Assembly: GCF_000939975.1 (NCBI RefSeq)
Contig: NZ_LK391969.1
Location: forward strand, 1,437,412-1,501,411
Direction: 5' to 3'
Source: Pseudomonas saudimassiliensis
Lineage (GTDB): Bacteria; Pseudomonadota; Gammaproteobacteria; Pseudomonadales; Pseudomonadaceae
DNA length: 64,000 bases
Shown: piece after piece, positions 20,881 to 32,032 of the stretch
How the letters are laid out: each line of letters opens with the position of its first letter
Position numbering within the stretch: position 1 is the stretch's first letter
Position numbers and translations under genes: made by a program
The notes under the pieces: model-generated
Told to the model about the DNA's origin: nothing
What the model saw: only the letters and a program-made list of their open reading frames with translations
Databases searched by the model: none

Positions 20881-22364
20881 CCGATCTTCGCCCAGTACTG
20901 CGCCTCCTGGGCGAAGTCGGCCTGGGTCAGCGGGTTGGCCTTTAGCCAGCCCGGCGGAAAGCGCAGGGTCAATTGCTTGCCCGCCGCCTTGACCTCGAGC
21001 GCGGGCATTTCCTGGAAGCCGCGAATGTGGTGATAGAGGATCGCCAGCCGCAGCAACATGCACAACCGCCGCAGTGCCGGCCCCTCCTCACCCACTTCGG
21101 CGACCCGCTCATCATTCGGCAGGTTGCGCCGGTGGCCGCGCACCAGTAACGCCATGGACTGCTGCTCCTGGCGGGAAAAGCCCGGCAGATCGGCGTGCTC
21201 GATCAGATAGGCGCCGTGCTTGTGATACTGACTGTGGGCGATGTCCATACCGATCTCGTGCACCCGCGCGGCCCAGCGCAGCAGGTCGGCATGCTTGCTG
21301 TCGGTCAGCTCCCAGGAATCGGCCACCTTGCCCAGCAGGCTCAGCGCCTTGGCTTCGACCCGGGCAGCCTGTTCGGTGTCCACATGGCTACGCTCGGCCA
21401 GCGCGGTGAGGGTCCGCTCGCGGACGTCCTCGTGCTGGCGACGCCCGTAGATCTCGTACAGCACGCCCTCGCGCAGGGCGCCTTCGGAATGCTGCATGGT
21501 CTGTACGCCGAGGGCATCGAACAGGGCGTCGAGAATCGCCAGACCGGGGGGCAGGATCGGTCGCCGGTCGGCCTTCAGGCCAGGCAAGTCCAGCTTGTCC
21601 ACGTGACCGGCCTTGAGCACCTTGCGCTTGAGCCACTGCAGCCCATCCCGGGTGACTTCCCCATCGGTCAGCCCAGCGCCGCGCAGACACTGGCCGATGG
21701 CACGGATGGTGCCGGAGGCGCCAACCGCGCCCTCCCAGCCCAGGCGCTGGATACTCTGTTCGATGGGCATCAATTCGAGCCGCGCGGCGGTATAGGCCTG
21801 GCCGTAGCGGGCAGCGGTAATGCGCCCGTCGGCGAAGAATTGTCGGCCAAAGGAGACGCAGCCGATATGCAGGCTTTCACGCAGGATCGATTCGAAGCGC
21901 TCGCCGACGATGAACTCGGTGCTGCCGCCGCCAATATCCACCACCAGGCGTTTGCCGGCATCGTCGGATAACGTATGGGCGACGCCCAGGTAGATCAGCC
22001 GAGCTTCCTCCCGGCCGGAAATCACATCCACCGGATGCCCCAGGACCTGTTTGGCGCGGTTGATGAAGACATCGCGGTTGCGCGCCACGCGCAGCGTATT
22101 GGTGGCCACGATGCGCACCGCCCCGGTAGGCAGGCCATTGATCAGTTGGGCAAAACGCCGGAGACAGTCCACCCCCCGCTGCATGGCTTCCTCGTCGAGC
22201 ATGCCCTGGTCATCCAGGCCCGCTCCGAGCTGGACCTTTTCCCCCAGCCGTTCGAGTATTCGTATTTCCCCGTGATCCACCCGCGCCAGCACCATATGGA
22301 AGCTGTTGGACCCCAGATCGATGGTCGCCACCAGCGGAAAATCCGTGTGTTCTGTCTGCGCCAT
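20859..22364 (-). CDS. ppx: Exopolyphosphatase
   Basis: A 501-residue Ppx/GppA phosphatase of the actin/Hsp70 superfamily that removes terminal phosphates from polyphosphate. Phosphate-loop motifs [12 protein letters not shown] and [10 protein letters not shown] are present, and a C-terminal HD-like helical domain follows residue 310 ([26 protein letters not shown]). The start at 22364 has GGGGAT nearby; longer in-frame starts lack conservation. Convergent with ppk and divergent from trxA. Confidence 0.95.
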   Translation of the reverse strand: MAQTEHTDFPLVATIDLGSNSFHMVLARVDHGEIRILERLGEKVQLGAGLDDQGMLDEEAMQRGVDCLRRFAQLINGLPTGAVRIVATNTLRVARNRDVFINRAKQVLGHPVDVISGREEARLIYLGVAHTLSDDAGKRLVVDIGGGSTEFIVGERFESILRESLHIGCVSFGRQFFADGRITAARYGQAYTAARLELMPIEQSIQRLGWEGAVGASGTIRAIGQCLRGAGLTDGEVTRDGLQWLKRKVLKAGHVDKLDLPGLKADRRPILPPGLAILDALFDALGVQTMQHSEGALREGVLYEIYGRRQHEDVRERTLTALAERSHVDTEQAARVEAKALSLLGKVADSWELTDSKHADLLRWAARVHEIGMDIAHSQYHKHGAYLIEHADLPGFSRQEQQSMALLVRGHRRNLPNDERVAEVGEEGPALRRLCMLLRLAILYHHIRGFQEMPALEVKAAGKQLTLRFPPGWLKANPLTQADFAQEAQYWAKIGYTLTVR

Positions 22365-22486
22365 GCATATCCCCTGTTCGTGATGGACGGAATGGTACCT
22401 GCCATTCGCCAGCATGTCCGCATGCTGCGACAACATATGCACCGATTACCGGTGACGCCCATGCGTTTCACAGTTGCCATGGGTGA

Positions 22487-22495
22487 TGCTATCAT
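22487..22495 (+). promoter_or_regulatory. Extended -10 promoter of trxA
   Basis: TGCTATCAT is an extended -10 (TGn + TATCAT) 42 bases before the trxA ATG. TTTCAC at 22466-22471 lies 18 bases upstream as a possible -35. Confidence 0.45.
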
Positions 22496-22536
22496 CCCTT
22501 GCATTGCACCTAGCGAACCTTTCCCTGGAGAAACTC

Positions 22537-22863
22537 ATGAGTGATTTGATCGTGCACGTCACCGACGGCAGCTTCGAAGCAGAAGTGCTGAAGGCCGACG
22601 GCCCCGTTCTGGTTGATTATTGGGCTGAATGGTGTGGTCCGTGCAAGATGATTGCCCCGGTTCTGGACGATATTGCCCGGGACTACGAAGGCAAACTCAA
22701 GATCTGCAAGCTGAATATCGATGAGAACGCCAACACGCCACCGAAATACGGCGTGCGCGGCATCCCCACCCTGATGCTGTTCAAGGATGGCAATGTGGAA
22801 GCCACCAAGGTCGGCGCCCTGTCCAAGTCCCAGCTGGCTGCCTTCCTCGACAGCAACATCTGA
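22537..22863 (+). CDS. trxA: Thioredoxin 1
   Basis: A 108-residue thioredoxin with the WCGPC redox site at about residues 32-36 and the cis-proline GIPTLMLF. It is the general cytoplasmic disulfide reductant and donor to ribonucleotide reductase and PAPS reductase. CTGGAG precedes the ATG by eight bases. It has its own likely promoter and is followed after ten bases by a strong terminator, so it is probably a single-gene transcript upstream of rho. Confidence 0.97.
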   Translation: MSDLIVHVTDGSFEAEVLKADGPVLVDYWAEWCGPCKMIAPVLDDIARDYEGKLKICKLNIDENANTPPKYGVRGIPTLMLFKDGNVEATKVGALSKSQLAAFLDSNI

Positions 22864-22872
22864 GTGACTCGC

Positions 22873-22905
22873 CATCCCCGGCCCGCCGGGGATGTACTTT
22901 TCTTA
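22873..22905 (+). terminator. Rho-independent terminator of trxA
   Basis: CATCCCCGG (22873-22881) and CCGGGGATG (22886-22894) form a perfect 9-bp stem with a CCCG loop, followed by TACTTTTCTT. Confidence 0.85.
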
Positions 22906-23071
22906 CCCCCGGATGTAGACGTCACCGCGCAGCGGTGCTAGATTTGCTTTCCAACTCTCTGTCGCACCCTGCGGCAATGGCTTCCCTACTTGCCAAACTC
23001 ATCGCCCCATCCCATATGGCGGCTGTTTACTAACCCCGTCCTGCCGAAAGACGCCACAACTCACCGAACCT

Positions 23072-24337
<1,266 letters not shown>

Positions 24338-24351
24338 CCCCCAGCCGGAAG

Positions 24352-24511
24352 CGGCGAGTTGCAAGCTGCAAGCAGTCCGGTGCTGCTTGCAGCCTACGGC
24401 GATCAGGCTGCCCTGTGCGGCAAGCCGCTGTCGGCCCCGCTTCCGACCAGACATTCGAGCTGCGGCATTCCTCGGACTGCCTGCAGCTTGCCGCTTGAGG
24501 CTTGAAGCTCA
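24352..24511 (+). repeat. Intergenic repeat patch with hairpin, rho-ubiD spacer
   Basis: The 175-base spacer is filled by repeat-like sequence: GTTGCAAGCTGCAAGC, a perfect 11-bp hairpin (GCTGCAAGCAG at 24365-24375 with CTGCTTGCAGC at 24383-24393), GGCATTCC, and a terminal GGCTTGAAGCTC directly before the ubiD ATG. The words GCAAGCTG, GGCATTCC and GCTTGAAGCTC are shared with the hisH-hisA patch at 2582-2645, so both are copies of one degenerate repeat type. Confidence 0.55.
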
Positions 24512-24512
24512 G

Positions 24513-25979
24513 ATGCAATATTCCGATCTTCGCGATTTCATCAAGGGCCTGGAACAGCGCGGTGAGTTGAAGCGCATCCAGACACCCGTCTCCCCCATCC
24601 TGGAAATGACCGAAGTCTGCGACCGCACCCTGCGCAAGGGCGGCCCGGCGCTGCTGTTCGAAAACCCCACAGGCTTCACCATGCCGGTACTCGGCAACCT
24701 GTTCGGTACCCCCGAGCGGGTCGCCCTGGGCATGGGCGCCAATGATGTCAGCGAACTGCGCGAGATCGGCAAATTGCTGGCCTACCTCAAGGAACCCGAT
24801 CCGCCAAAGGGCCTGAAAGACGCCTGGTCCAAGCTGCCGCTGATCAAGAAGGTCATTTCCATGGCGCCCAAGGTAGTGCGTGACGCGCCCTGCCAGGCCA
24901 CTGTGATCGAAGGCGATGATGTAGATCTGTCGCAGATCCCGGTGCAGACCTGCTGGCCCGGCGATGCCGGCCCGCTGATCACCTGGGGCCTGGTCATCAC
25001 CAAGGGCCCGAACAAGGACCGGCAGAACCTGGGCATCTACCGCCAGCAGGTGATCGGCCGCAACAAGGTGATCATGCGCTGGCTGAGCCACCGCGGCGGC
25101 GCCCTGGACTTCCGTGAATGGTGTGAGAAGCACCCCGGCCAACCCTTCCCGGTCGCCGTGGCGCTGGGCGCCGACCCGGCCACCATCCTCGGCGCGGTCA
25201 CCCCAGTACCCGATACCCTGTCCGAATACGCCTTTGCCGGCCTGCTGCGGGGGCAACGCACCGAACTGGTCAAGTGCCGCGGCTCCGAGCTGCAGGTGCC
25301 GGCCGGTGCCGAAATCGTGCTGGAAGGCGTGATCCATCCCGGCGAAATGGCCGCAGAAGGTCCCTTCGGTGACCACACCGGTTACTACAACGAGGTGGAC
25401 AGCTTCCCGGTATTTACCGTCGAGCGCATCACCCAGCGGGAAAAGCCCATCTACCACAGCACCTACACCGGCCGCCCGCCGGATGAACCCGCGGTACTGG
25501 GCGTGGCGCTGAACGAAGTTTTCGTGCCGATCCTGCAGAAGCAATTTCCGGAAATCACCGACTTCTATCTGCCGCCGGAAGGCTGTTCCTACCGCATGGC
25601 GGTGGTGTCGATGAAGAAGCAGTACCCGGGCCATGCCAAGCGCGTGATGCTCGGCGTCTGGAGTTTCCTGCGCCAGTTCATGTATACCAAGTTCGTTATC
25701 GTGGTGGATGACGATATCAACGTACGCGACTGGAATGACGTGATCTGGGCCATCACCACGCGCATGGACCCCAAGCGCGATACCGTGATGATCGATAACA
25801 CCCCGATCGATTACCTGGATTTCGCCTCGCCGGTATCCGGCCTGGGCAGCAAGATGGGCCTGGACGCCACCAACAAGTGGCCTGGCGAGACCAGCCGGGA
25901 ATGGGGCACGGCAATCGTTCAGGACCCCGCAGTAAAACAGCGGATCGATGCGATCTGGTCGGAACTGGGAATCGATTGA
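24513..25979 (+). CDS. ubiD: 4-hydroxy-3-polyprenylbenzoate decarboxylase UbiD
   Basis: A 488-residue prenyl-FMN-dependent decarboxylase of ubiquinone synthesis. Family motifs: [20 protein letters not shown] at the start, the metal and prFMN region ([24 protein letters not shown]), the catalytic Glu region [15 protein letters not shown], and [15 protein letters not shown]. The ATG at 24513 sits directly behind the repeat patch, whose TTGAAG end is the only ribosome-site candidate. Its stop codon overlaps the start of the flavin reductase gene (TGATG). Confidence 0.96.
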   Translation: MQYSDLRDFIKGLEQRGELKRIQTPVSPILEMTEVCDRTLRKGGPALLFENPTGFTMPVLGNLFGTPERVALGMGANDVSELREIGKLLAYLKEPDPPKGLKDAWSKLPLIKKVISMAPKVVRDAPCQATVIEGDDVDLSQIPVQTCWPGDAGPLITWGLVITKGPNKDRQNLGIYRQQVIGRNKVIMRWLSHRGGALDFREWCEKHPGQPFPVAVALGADPATILGAVTPVPDTLSEYAFAGLLRGQRTELVKCRGSELQVPAGAEIVLEGVIHPGEMAAEGPFGDHTGYYNEVDSFPVFTVERITQREKPIYHSTYTGRPPDEPAVLGVALNEVFVPILQKQFPEITDFYLPPEGCSYRMAVVSMKKQYPGHAKRVMLGVWSFLRQFMYTKFVIVVDDDINVRDWNDVIWAITTRMDPKRDTVMIDNTPIDYLDFASPVSGLGSKMGLDATNKWPGETSREWGTAIVQDPAVKQRIDAIWSELGID

Positions 25980-26974
25980 TGAAAGTGACTCTCCAGCCTT
26001 CCGGGCATGTCATCGAGCTGTTACCCGGCGAGCGTATCATTGATGCCGCGCGCCGCCTGGGCTTTGACGCGCCCCAGAGCTGTCGCAACGGCAACTGCCA
26101 TATCTGCGCCGCCAACCTGATCAGCGGGCGGGTGCTGCAGAACGGCACCGAACGCCGCGGTGGCGAGTTGTTCACCTGCATCGCCGAGCCATTGGAAGAC
26201 TGCGAAGTGCAGTGGGAAAACGTGCTGGCGCCGGATGAACTGCCGCTACGCACTCTGGCCTGCCAGGTAGTGGACATCCGTGACCTGGGGGGCGACGTCT
26301 GTCAGCTGCTGCTGCGCACGCCCGCGGGCAAGCCCCTGCGTTACCACGCCGGCCAGTACCTGTTGCTGGAACGCTTCGACGGCGAGCTATCGGCCTTCTC
26401 CATCGCCTCCGCTCCGGCGGAGGGGCGGCTACTGGAACTGCACATCCTGGTCCGGGAACAGAACACCATCGCGCTGGTAGAGCATATCCGGCGCCAGGGC
26501 ATGGCCCGCATCAAGGCCCCCTTCGGCGATTGCAGCCTGCCGCGGTTGCCGGAACGGCCGCTGGTGCTGATCGCCGCCGGTACCGGCCTGGCGCAGATCC
26601 AGAGCCTTACCCAATACTGTCTGCACCAGGGCTTCACCCAGCCCATTCACCTGTATTGGGGCGTGCGCCAACCCGAGGATTTCTACCAGGCCCCGCATTG
26701 GGAGCACTGGCAGCAACAGGCCAACATCTATCTGCACCAGGTGGTCAGTGATGCGCCGGACTGGAGCGGCCGCCAGGGCATGCTGCCCGAGGCCGTGTGC
26801 GAGGACCTGGCCGAGCTGGCGGACTATGAGTTCTTCCTGTGTGGATCACCCGGCATGGTGTACGGCACGCTGGACGCGCTGCTGGCTGCCGGCGCGGTCG
26901 AACAGCAGATCCATTCGGATGTGTTCGCCTACGCGCCGCGCGAGACGACGCCAGACGGGCCGGACTCAGTGTAG
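25979..26974 (+). CDS. 2Fe-2S ferredoxin-type NAD(P)H:flavin reductase
   Basis: A 331-residue electron-transfer protein: plant-type [2Fe-2S] ferredoxin domain at residues 1-85 with Cys 35, 40, 43 and 67 (SCRNGNCHIC, LFTC), FAD-binding barrel (about 95-190, with FSIAS), and NAD-binding domain (VLIAAGTGLAQIQS, FFLCGSPGMVY). It resembles CDP-6-deoxy-delta-3,4-glucoseen reductase (AscD/E3-like), the name usually given. The ATG overlaps the ubiD stop, so the two are translationally coupled. A job in supplying reduced flavin or electrons to the ubiquinone pathway is my inference. Confidence 0.85.
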   Translation: MKVTLQPSGHVIELLPGERIIDAARRLGFDAPQSCRNGNCHICAANLISGRVLQNGTERRGGELFTCIAEPLEDCEVQWENVLAPDELPLRTLACQVVDIRDLGGDVCQLLLRTPAGKPLRYHAGQYLLLERFDGELSAFSIASAPAEGRLLELHILVREQNTIALVEHIRRQGMARIKAPFGDCSLPRLPERPLVLIAAGTGLAQIQSLTQYCLHQGFTQPIHLYWGVRQPEDFYQAPHWEHWQQQANIYLHQVVSDAPDWSGRQGMLPEAVCEDLAELADYEFFLCGSPGMVYGTLDALLAAGAVEQQIHSDVFAYAPRETTPDGPDSV

Positions 26975-26989
26975 CCGGGCCCGGTAACG

Positions 26990-27068
26990 CCTGGGACGGT
27001 CGAGCACCAGCTCGACCAATGGGCCCGCCGACAGAGTTACTGTCGAGCTGGTGCTCGACAATCCCAGG
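26990..27068. repeat. Inverted REP doublet (REPIN/BIME-like) between convergent genes
   Basis: GTCGAGCACCAGCTCGAC (26999-27016) is matched by its exact reverse complement at 27042-27059, and the outer flanks CCTGGGA (26990-26996) and TCCCAGG (27062-27068) pair as well. Each arm is itself a hairpin (GTCGAGC, ACCA loop, GCTCGAC). Two palindromic units in inverted orientation within 80 bases is the REPIN/BIME architecture. It lies between the 3' ends of the flavin reductase and hemY and may stop or stabilise both transcripts. Confidence 0.8.
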
Positions 27069-27085
27069 AGTGCACCACTGCCGGG

Positions 27086-28327
27086 TTATAGCAAGTTCTT
27101 TCCTGGCTGCGGCAGTTCCGGCAGATCATTCACCATCAAGGCAAAGCCCTGGCGCAGCATCTTCTGGCTGGCCTGGTGCTCGCCCATATGCTCGAGCAGT
27201 CTGACCAGTTCAGCGCAGGTCTGGATATCCCGGCGGCTGGCGAAGCTGGCTTCCAGGTATTCCCGCGCCTTGCCCCACAGGCTGTTGCGCAGGGCCAGCC
27301 GGCCCAGCGCCAGCAGCAGCGTGGCGTCATGGGGGTGCTCGGGCAGCCACTGCTCGGCGGTGGCCAGTTGCCGGGCCGGATCGGCGCCCCGTACCAGCCC
27401 GTAGATATGCACCAGCCGGTCGTGGTAACCATGCTGCAGTGCTTCGCGCAGGGTCTTCTCCGCGTGTACCTCGGCGCCCGAGGCGCGCAGCTGCAGACAA
27501 TAGACCTCGAGCAGCGTTACGTCCTGGCGGTGCGGCTTGGGCAGGCGATCCCACACCTGGCTGACCGGGTTGGCCTCGCCGGGGGGCAGCCGCTCGCCAC
27601 GCTGGCCGGCCTGGGTCAGCAACGCCAGATAGACCTGCCGCTCCAGCGCCACCTGGTCCGCCTCGCTGTATAGATGATTGCGCCGCAGCTCCGGCAGCAA
27701 CTGCTCCAGCCGTTCCCAATCCTCCAGCCGCAGGTAGAGCTGACCCATCAACTTCAGGGCATACAGGTGCTTGGGGTGATCCTTGCGCACCCGGGTCAGG
27801 GTCGCCAGCGCCTGCTCCAGCTGTCCGCGGGCAATCTGCAGCTGGGCCTGGGTCACGGCGATGGCGACATCGGCGTTGGGGGTGGTTTCGTGGGCCTGGC
27901 GCAGGAGATCGTCGGCTTCGCGGTAATCCTCCAGCTCGTGGGCGGCGCGGGCCGCGGCCAGGTAATTGATCAGCGGTTGCTCGGCGTGGGGCGCTGCGCG
28001 GCGCAGCAGGCGCAGGCTATTGGACCAGTGGCCTTCGGCAAACTCCAGCAGGCCCCGGGTGGTGACCTGGTTGGCACGGCGGCCACGGTTGCGGCGGGAC
28101 CAGGGATTGACCCGGCGACTGGAGAAGTTGATCAGCCGCACTATCGCCCGCAGCAGCGCCAACAGCAGCCACAGGGCGAGCAGAAAGGCCAGTCCCACCC
28201 AGATGCTGGTCTCGATCGACATGTTGCGCCAGGCGATCAGCAGGTAGCCCGGATCCTCGGCGACCGCCATGCCCAGCAGGGCCGCGGCCAGCAGGACCAC
28301 CAGTACCGCAATGTAGCTTTTACTCAT
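27086..28327 (-). CDS. hemY: HemY, heme-biosynthesis-associated TPR membrane protein
   Basis: A 413-residue inner-membrane protein: two N-terminal membrane helices (about 5-25 and 39-60, the HemY_N region) and a long helical TPR-like periplasmic or cytoplasmic domain (about 80-400; repeats such as ALATLTRVRKDHPKHLYALKLMGQLYLRL). It is the gamma-proteobacterial HemY, not protoporphyrinogen oxidase, and its exact role next to heme genes is unsettled. The ATG at 28327 overlaps the hemX stop by eight bases, showing coupling. Confidence 0.92.
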   Translation of the reverse strand: MSKSYIAVLVVLLAAALLGMAVAEDPGYLLIAWRNMSIETSIWVGLAFLLALWLLLALLRAIVRLINFSSRRVNPWSRRNRGRRANQVTTRGLLEFAEGHWSNSLRLLRRAAPHAEQPLINYLAAARAAHELEDYREADDLLRQAHETTPNADVAIAVTQAQLQIARGQLEQALATLTRVRKDHPKHLYALKLMGQLYLRLEDWERLEQLLPELRRNHLYSEADQVALERQVYLALLTQAGQRGERLPPGEANPVSQVWDRLPKPHRQDVTLLEVYCLQLRASGAEVHAEKTLREALQHGYHDRLVHIYGLVRGADPARQLATAEQWLPEHPHDATLLLALGRLALRNSLWGKAREYLEASFASRRDIQTCAELVRLLEHMGEHQASQKMLRQGFALMVNDLPELPQPGKNLL

Positions 28328-29496
28328 CGGCATTCTCCCCACTGCTGGCGGGGGTCTTGCGGCTCTGGATGTAGGCCGCCAGGGTCTGCTGCAGCGGCGA
28401 CATGTCCGGCGTGGTGATGGTGATGCGCTGCTCGGCCAGCTGTTTCAGCCGGTTGCCCATGGCCTGGACCTGCGGGTTATCCACCTCGAAGAACTGCTCC
28501 AGCATCGCGCCGGCCCGCTCCAGGCTGTCGCGATAGATATCGCCTTCACCACGCAGCACTGCCCACTGGGCCTGCTCCAGGGTCAGCTGCAGGGTGCGGC
28601 GGATGCGCTGCATTTCCGCTTCGTCCAGCAAGGGGGTGATGACCTTGCCACGCTGGAAATCGACGCGCACATAGCGCTCCAGACGCATCAGCAAACGCTC
28701 ACCACGGGTGCGCCGGGCCAGGCGGTCTTCGAACTCCTCTTCGGGGGTGACCTCGTTCGGATCGAATACCGGCACCGGCAGGGCGGTCAGGTTGGCGACC
28801 TGGTCATGCAGGGCGGCAAGCCGCAGGTAGAGCCCGGAGCGGTCCACTATTGGCTGGGCCTCGAGCTCACTCTGGTAGCGCGCCAGTTGTTCGCGCACGG
28901 CGAACACTCCGCTGTCGGGCTGGGCCTGCAGGATATGGTCGACCGCGTCGAGCAACTCCTGGGCCGAGGCCACATCCTGGGCGGCGATCAGCCGCAGGGA
29001 CGCCAGGCGCAGGAGGTATTCGGCCTCGGCCAGCTTCCAGTCGGCCCGCGCATCCCCCTGCAGCGTTTCCAGGCGCTGGCTCAGCGCCTGCTGGCTGCGT
29101 TGCAGATCGGCCGTCAGGCGCTGCAACTGCTGCCACTCATCCTCGGTCGGTAGCCCAGCCAGTCGCTGTTCAGCGCTGCGCTGCTCCTGGCGCTGGGCGT
29201 TGCGCAGCTCGGTCAACTGGTTGTCCAGTTGCAGCTGCCGCGCCTCGGCCTCTTGTTGACTCTGGGACCATTGCCAACCAGACAACCCCAGGGCAGCAAG
29301 ACCCACCAGCAGGGCCAGCAGGGCCACGCCGCGGCCCCCGCCGCTACCCGAACTGCGCGGCGATGGTTTCTTGCCCCGCGGCGGGCTTGTCCGGGCCGGC
29401 GGACGCACCGCCGGAGGAGGGGCTCGCCAAGGGCGGGGTGGTGCTATCGGTGGCGGGCGCGTCGGCACCCTGATTATTGTCTTTAGTCGGTTCCAC
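28320..29496 (-). CDS. hemX: HemX (uroporphyrinogen-III C-methyltransferase-like), with a 1-base frameshift near the N-terminus
   Basis: HemX is a membrane protein with a disordered N-terminus, one membrane helix and a coiled-coil periplasmic domain; the methyltransferase name is historical. The helix and everything after it (GVALLALLVGLAALGLSGW onward) are intact to the stop at 28320. The natural start is a GTG at 29494-29496 behind AAGGGGAA, giving an acidic Ser/Pro/Ala-rich tail (VEPTKDNNQG...GPDKPAAG), but that frame reaches TAG at 29344-29346. Removing one base from the four-base C run at 29374-29377 (plus strand) joins both parts. Without correction the only start in the downstream frame is a GTG at 29468 with no ribosome site and an odd Pro/Arg-rich beginning. 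Confidence 0.8.
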
Positions 29497-29506
29497 GCGT
29501 TTCCCC

Positions 29507-30268
29507 TTATGGCGTGAGCGGATGCGCCATCACGGCAGCCAGTACACTGTCATCATCCGCTCCCTGGCAGGCTATGACATCAGTACAGCCCAGTTCCCTG
29601 GCCAGTTCGGCCACCCGCATTCCGGGTACCCAGCAGCGCCAGTGGCGCTGCTGCTCCCATGTTGTTCCAGCCGCACGCTGCCAATGTTGCAGCGCCTGAC
29701 CGCTGAGTATCACGATGGCCCCGGCGCCCTGCTCGGCCGCCGCGGCCAGATCCTGCGCCAGCGTCGCCGGCATGTTGCGCTGATAGAGCTCCAACAGATC
29801 CACCTGCCCCCCGGCCGCGCGAACGGTCGAAGCGAGGTGATCCCGCCCCCCAACCCCGCGCCAGATCAGCACACGCAGATCCGGCTGCGCCAGCAGTCGC
29901 TGCCAAGCAGGCAGGCGCAGCAGGGCTTCGCTGTCCTGGCCGTCCACCGGAATCTGCACCGGCAGGCCATAGTCCTCCAGCACCGCTGCCGTACCTGCGC
30001 CCACGGCAAACCATTCGATGCCGACCGGCGCCTGCGGCCAGAGGGCGTCCAGCCGCTCAAGGCCCAACCGCGCGGCAATCGGGCTGACCACCATCACCGC
30101 GTGATAGCGATCCAGGTCCAGCATCAGGCTGCGTTGGGCCCCGGTCTCCGGCTGCGGATCGATCTGCAGCAGTGGCAGGCTGAGTGCTCGGATGCCCTGC
30201 GCCTGCAGCCGCTCGGCCAGACGCTGGTTGTCAGCGTCCGAACGGGTCAGCAGTACGGCCGTGCTCAC
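29507..30268 (-). CDS. hemD: Uroporphyrinogen-III synthase HemD
   Basis: A 253-residue two-domain enzyme that closes and inverts ring D of hydroxymethylbilane. The family is weakly conserved; visible landmarks are [13 protein letters not shown] at the start, [30 protein letters not shown], and the second-domain [13 protein letters not shown]. It starts at a GTG that overlaps the hemC stop (GTGA), and hemX starts ten bases after its stop, so hemC-hemD-hemX-hemY form one unit. Confidence 0.92.
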   Translation of the reverse strand: MSTAVLLTRSDADNQRLAERLQAQGIRALSLPLLQIDPQPETGAQRSLMLDLDRYHAVMVVSPIAARLGLERLDALWPQAPVGIEWFAVGAGTAAVLEDYGLPVQIPVDGQDSEALLRLPAWQRLLAQPDLRVLIWRGVGGRDHLASTVRAAGGQVDLLELYQRNMPATLAQDLAAAAEQGAGAIVILSGQALQHWQRAAGTTWEQQRHWRCWVPGMRVAELARELGCTDVIACQGADDDSVLAAVMAHPLTP

Positions 30269-31203
30269 TTGCCTTCGGCTTCCCGATAGACCGCATCGAG
30301 GATCTCCTGCGCGCCCTGGCGCAGCAGGTCTTCGGCGACCGCCACGCCCAGCTTTTCCGGCTCGGACTCAGGGCCGCGGGCCTCGGCGGTGAGCAGCCGT
30401 TGGCCGTCCGGATCACCCACCAGCCCCCGCAACCAGATCTCCCCTTCGGCACGCTCGGCGTAACAGGCAATCGGTACCTGGCAGCCGCCGTTGAGGTGGC
30501 TGTTCAGCGCGCGCTCGGCGCGCACCCGCAGGGCGCTGTCCAGATCGTTCATGGGTTCCAGCAGGGCGTGCAATTCGGTGTCGTCGCTGCGGCATTCAAT
30601 GCCGACGGCGCCCTGCCCACCGGCGGGCAGGCTCAGTTCCGGGGGAATGCAGCTGCGGATGCGCTCGTCGAAGCCCAGGCGCTTGAGCCCGGCCGCGGCG
30701 AGGATGATGGCGTCGTATTCACCAGCATCGAGTTTCGCCAGCCGGGTGTTGACGTTGCCGCGCAGGAAGCGGATCTGCAGATCCGGGCGCCGGGCCATCA
30801 ACTGGGCCTGACGGCGGAGGCTGGAGGTGCCAACCACGCTGCCCTGGGGCAGCGCATCAATGGATTCGTAGCTATTGGAAACGAAGGCATCGCGCGGGTC
30901 TTCCCGCTCGCAAATAACGTACAGCCCAAGCCCCTCGGGGAACTGCATGGGCACATCCTTCATGGAGTGCACGGCCAGATCGGCTTCATCGGCCAGCAAG
31001 GCCGCTTCCAGTTCCTTGACGAACAGGCCCTTGCCGCCGATCTTCGCCAACGGCGAGTCGAGCAATTTATCGCCGCGGCTGACCATGGGCACCAGGCTGA
31101 CGGTCAGCCCCGGGTGCAGCTGTTCAAGACGCGCTTTAACGTATTCGGCCTGCCACAGGGCCAATGCGCTCTTGCGGGTGGCAATTCGCAGATGTCGACT
31201 CAT
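30265..31203 (-). CDS. hemC: Porphobilinogen deaminase HemC
   Basis: A 312-residue hydroxymethylbilane synthase. Features: [12 protein letters not shown] at the N-terminus, HSMKDVP with the catalytic Asp region, [19 protein letters not shown], and LNGGCQVP with the Cys that carries the dipyrromethane cofactor. The ATG at 31203 is preceded by a GAGAAT site. It follows algR by 79 bases in the same direction and leads the heme gene run. Confidence 0.96.
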   Translation of the reverse strand: MSRHLRIATRKSALALWQAEYVKARLEQLHPGLTVSLVPMVSRGDKLLDSPLAKIGGKGLFVKELEAALLADEADLAVHSMKDVPMQFPEGLGLYVICEREDPRDAFVSNSYESIDALPQGSVVGTSSLRRQAQLMARRPDLQIRFLRGNVNTRLAKLDAGEYDAIILAAAGLKRLGFDERIRSCIPPELSLPAGGQGAVGIECRSDDTELHALLEPMNDLDSALRVRAERALNSHLNGGCQVPIACYAERAEGEIWLRGLVGDPDGQRLLTAEARGPESEPEKLGVAVAEDLLRQGAQEILDAVYREAEGK

Positions 31204-31282
31204 GGGATTCTCGTCCTGTACCAACGGGCATGATACGCGATGCCCCGTCCATCATCCACGTGGGACGGTGACGCAGCTCCCC

Positions 31283-32032
31283 TTACAACTCTTCCATCAG
31301 CTTGCGCAGCCCGGGCACATGGCGGCGACTGACCGTCAGGGTCTCATCCGGCAAGCCCTTGAGCTGCAGATGAAAATGGCCCATGGAGCTGCGCTGCAGC
31401 CGGCCGATGCGATTGCGCGCCACCAGCGCATTGCGGTGAATCCGCACGAAATGCTCACCGAATTCGTCTTCCAGCGCCTTGAGCGGCTCATCCAACAGCA
31501 ACTCGCCTTCGCTGTGGCGCAGGGTCACATATTTGTGGTCGGCCACGAAGTACAGCACATCCTCGATCGGCACCAGCTCCACGCCCTTGCGGGTGCGCGC
31601 GCTGATATGGCTGCGCGCCTGCTGGGTTTCACTGGCGATGCCGGCCCTGCCCAGACTGGCCAGTTGCAGGCGGTTGAGCTTCTGTGCCTTGCCCAGGGCC
31701 TCGGCCAGGTCTTCGCTGCGCACGGGTTTGAGCAGATAGCCAACCGCGCTGACCGCGAAGGCTTCCAGGGCATATTCACCGTGGGCGGTGCAGAACACCA
31801 CGGCGGGGGAGTCCGGCAGCTCGCATAGCCGCGCCGCTGCCTGCAGGCCGTCCATGCCCGGCATGCGGATATCCAACAGGACAATGTCAGGGTGCAATTT
31901 CTCCACCAGATCCAGCACCTCGTGCCCATTGGCAGCCATGTCCGGCAGAGCGGTGTATCCCGCCAGAGCCGAAACCTGTCTGGCCAGGCGCTCTCGGGCA
32001 AGAGGTTCATCATCGGCGATAAGTACTTTCAT
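31283..32032 (-). CDS. algR: LytTR response regulator AlgR
   Basis: A 249-residue regulator with a CheY receiver domain ([12 protein letters not shown], phosphoacceptor Asp in VLLDIRMPGMDG at about 54, Lys in LLKPVR) and a C-terminal LytTR DNA-binding domain (FVADHKYVTLRH, FVRIHRNALVARNRI). In Pseudomonas AlgR governs alginate, type IV pili, rhamnolipid and other virulence or surface traits. The gene start overlaps the algZ 3' end by 23 bases, so sensor and regulator are co-translated. Confidence 0.95.
   Translation of the reverse strand: MKVLIADDEPLARERLARQVSALAGYTALPDMAANGHEVLDLVEKLHPDIVLLDIRMPGMDGLQAAARLCELPDSPAVVFCTAHGEYALEAFAVSAVGYLLKPVRSEDLAEALGKAQKLNRLQLASLGRAGIASETQQARSHISARTRKGVELVPIEDVLYFVADHKYVTLRHSEGELLLDEPLKALEDEFGEHFVRIHRNALVARNRIGRLQRSSMGHFHLQLKGLPDETLTVSRRHVPGLRKLMEEL

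Noticed and set aside
28320-29468. HemX starting at the GTG at 29468 as a natural gene start
   Set aside because: It lacks a ribosome site, and its Pro/Arg-rich first 30 residues look like an out-of-frame reading of the acidic tail encoded from the better GTG at 29496.
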